Source of the DNA: Desulfobaccales bacterium
GTDB lineage: Bacteria > Desulfobacterota > Desulfobaccia > Desulfobaccales > 0-14-0-80-60-11
DNA: 41,838 bases
NCBI GenBank assembly: GCA_030694005.1
Contig: JAUXZG010000104.1
Span: forward strand, 1-41,838
Direction: 5' to 3'
The notes below the pieces were generated by a model. It was not told the DNA's origin, ran no database searches, and saw only the letters and a program-made list of their open reading frames with translations. Below are positions 40,953-41,838 of the stretch, in pieces. Positions within the stretch are counted from its first letter, which is position 1; the number at the start of each line of letters is the position of its first letter. Position numbers and translations under genes: made by a program.

Positions 40953-41699
40953 TCATTTCTCCCCTCCCTCATAAGTGATAGGGTCAGGGACGCCCGCGGC
41001 GGCAAAGCCTTTCAGGCGCAACCGGCAAGACGAACATTGGCCGCAGGCCCGAAGGTCATTTAGGTAGCAGGACCAGGTTAGTTCCAGGGGGGCTTTTAGC
41101 TCCAGGCCCAGGCGGATAATGCCCGCTTTGTCCAGGTCGATTAAAGGAGTATGAATGCGGATGTTGGTCTCCGGCCGGGTGCCCAACTCTATCAGACGGT
41201 TAAAGGCGGCAAAATATTCCGGCCGGCAGTCCGGGTAGCCGGGGTTGTCCAGCATATTGGCGCCGATAAAGATGGCCTGGGCCCCTAAAACCTCGGCCCA
41301 GGCCACTGCCGCGGCCAACAAAAGGGAGTTCCGGAAAGGCACATAGGTGGAAGGGATGCCGGGGGTCTCAGCCTCGCCGGTGGGCACCGGGCACCGGGGA
41401 TCGGTGAGACTGGAGCCGCCCATGGACCCGAGAAAATTAAGGTCCGCCTCTAGAAGCCGGCGCACCTGGAAGAAGGCGGCTTGGGCCCGAAACGCAGCCA
41501 GCTCTCTTATCAGAGTGCGCTGGCCGTAATTGGCGTGGAACAGGGCCAACTCTAAACTCTGGCGGGCCAGCGCGGCAGCCACACAACTGTCCAACCCCCC
41601 ACTCAACAACACCACCGCCAGGGGCTTGGCTGAGGCTGAGTTGAGGGGAGGGCTGGGGGACCGCAGGTCCCCCAGCCTCCCCTCAAACTCCCCTCCCAT
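40953..41699 (-). CDS. queC: 7-cyano-7-deazaguanine synthase QueC
   Basis: ATP-dependent step from CDG to preQ0 in queuosine synthesis. 248 aa. PP-loop SGGLDSC near residue 33, FRNSLLLAAAVAWAE, and the zinc site C-x8-C-x2-C-x2-C in SCYLNDLRACGQCSSCR. The first 24 residues (MGGEFEGRLGDLRSPSPP and on) are encoded by repeat module C' and are not QueC-like; the family part begins at KPLAVVLLSGG. No other ATG lies between, only GTG codons at the VV, so either the repeat is translated or a GTG is used. Other que genes are not in the window. Confidence 0.9.
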   Translation of the reverse strand: MGGEFEGRLGDLRSPSPPLNSASAKPLAVVLLSGGLDSCVAAALARQSLELALFHANYGQRTLIRELAAFRAQAAFFQVRRLLEADLNFLGSMGGSSLTDPRCPVPTGEAETPGIPSTYVPFRNSLLLAAAVAWAEVLGAQAIFIGANMLDNPGYPDCRPEYFAAFNRLIELGTRPETNIRIHTPLIDLDKAGIIRLGLELKAPLELTWSCYLNDLRACGQCSSCRLRLKGFAAAGVPDPITYEGGEK

Positions 41700-41838
41700 C
41701 CCCCTGTATGGGGGGCTGGGGAAGGCGGGGCCGTTGGCCCTGCCTTCCCCAGCCCAATTTTACACATAGGCGTTTGGGGGTGGGGGATTGGGGGAGGGGG
41801 CAGGGGCCAGTGGCACAGGCGTCCCCGCCTGTGGAAGC
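41640..41838. repeat. Composite repeat in inverted orientation (C'-B'-A'), cut by the window end
   Basis: C' (41640-41687): TTGAGGGGAGGGCTGGGGG arm, loop CGCA, complement. B' (41712-41755): GGGCTGGGGAAGGCGGGGCC-GTT and complement. A' left arm from 41789 (TTGGGGGAGGGGGCAGGGGC). From 41813 a different palindrome, CACAGGCGTCCCCGCCTGTG, replaces the expected right arm. C' lies inside the queC reading frame. Confidence 0.75.

Noticed and set aside
1-41838. tRNA, rRNA or tmRNA genes
   Set aside because: I scanned for T-arm type GTTCGANTC words and rRNA-like stretches and found none outside coding genes; a covariance search would be decisive.

Overview
The window is about 42 kb of GC-rich chromosome from a Gram-negative bacterium. 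LpxC (lipid A synthesis), a TamA/TamB pair, an outer-membrane secretin and many signal-peptide or lipobox proteins show an outer membrane. The gene mix (GH57 branching enzyme, EndoQ-like PHP/UvrD fusion, Tad pilus genes, PilZ) suggests Desulfobacterota, perhaps near Desulfobacca; this is an inference from memory, not a database result.

Layout. 1-1211: an APH-type sugar or small-molecule kinase. 1379-14472 (minus strand): EndoQ-UvrD repair fusion, tamA and tamB, with a roughly 4.4 kb accessory block (5107-9366) between tamA and tamB. That block holds a DUF559 nuclease gene inside inverted repeats and a 1053-aa Mrr-nuclease/NACHT STAND ATPase, probably anti-phage. 14640-15737: a cold-shock cluster (CspA, a 48-aa basic protein, an RRM protein) behind a structured leader. 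15738-16820: a gene-less kilobase with hairpins and repeats. 16824-24599: FmdB-type zinc ribbon, pyruvate kinase, GH57 branching enzyme, lpxC, mtaB and mnmA. 24785-28143: PilZ protein, an orphan ParA with a small overlapping partner, a TPR protein and a nitrilase-family amidase. 28538-34565: a partial Tad pilus locus (prepilin peptidase, secretin, small lipoprotein, TPR/LytR_C lipoprotein, TPR lipoprotein, TadG-like) with no motor ATPase, inner-membrane platform or pilin. 35014-37112: aroF-aroB. 37248-41699: a TrmO-like protein with a signal peptide, an M20 amidohydrolase, rtcA coupled to a dodecin-like gene, a second dodecin-like gene, and queC.

The most unusual content is the repeat DNA between genes. 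A composite element of three hairpins (A, B, C) recurs at 1196-1373, 18676-18871 and 40774-40951, inverted at 41640-41838, and in part at 1-107. In two further places (23395-23541 and 37096-37230) the outer arms of the same element enclose a different core built of TCAGC words. These elements reach into genes: they supply stop codons for the kinase, aroB, rtcA and (a different repeat) mtaB, and early codons of queC and tamA. A second, unrelated element has C6-TTT/AAA-G6 hairpins. One copy carries the DUF559 gene between 35-bp inverted repeats; another, at 34582-34778, is non-coding. The DUF559 copy looks like a REP-type mobile cassette and is the best candidate for an undescribed system, followed by the NACHT block, the ParA/partner pair and the TrmO-like protein with an apparent export signal.
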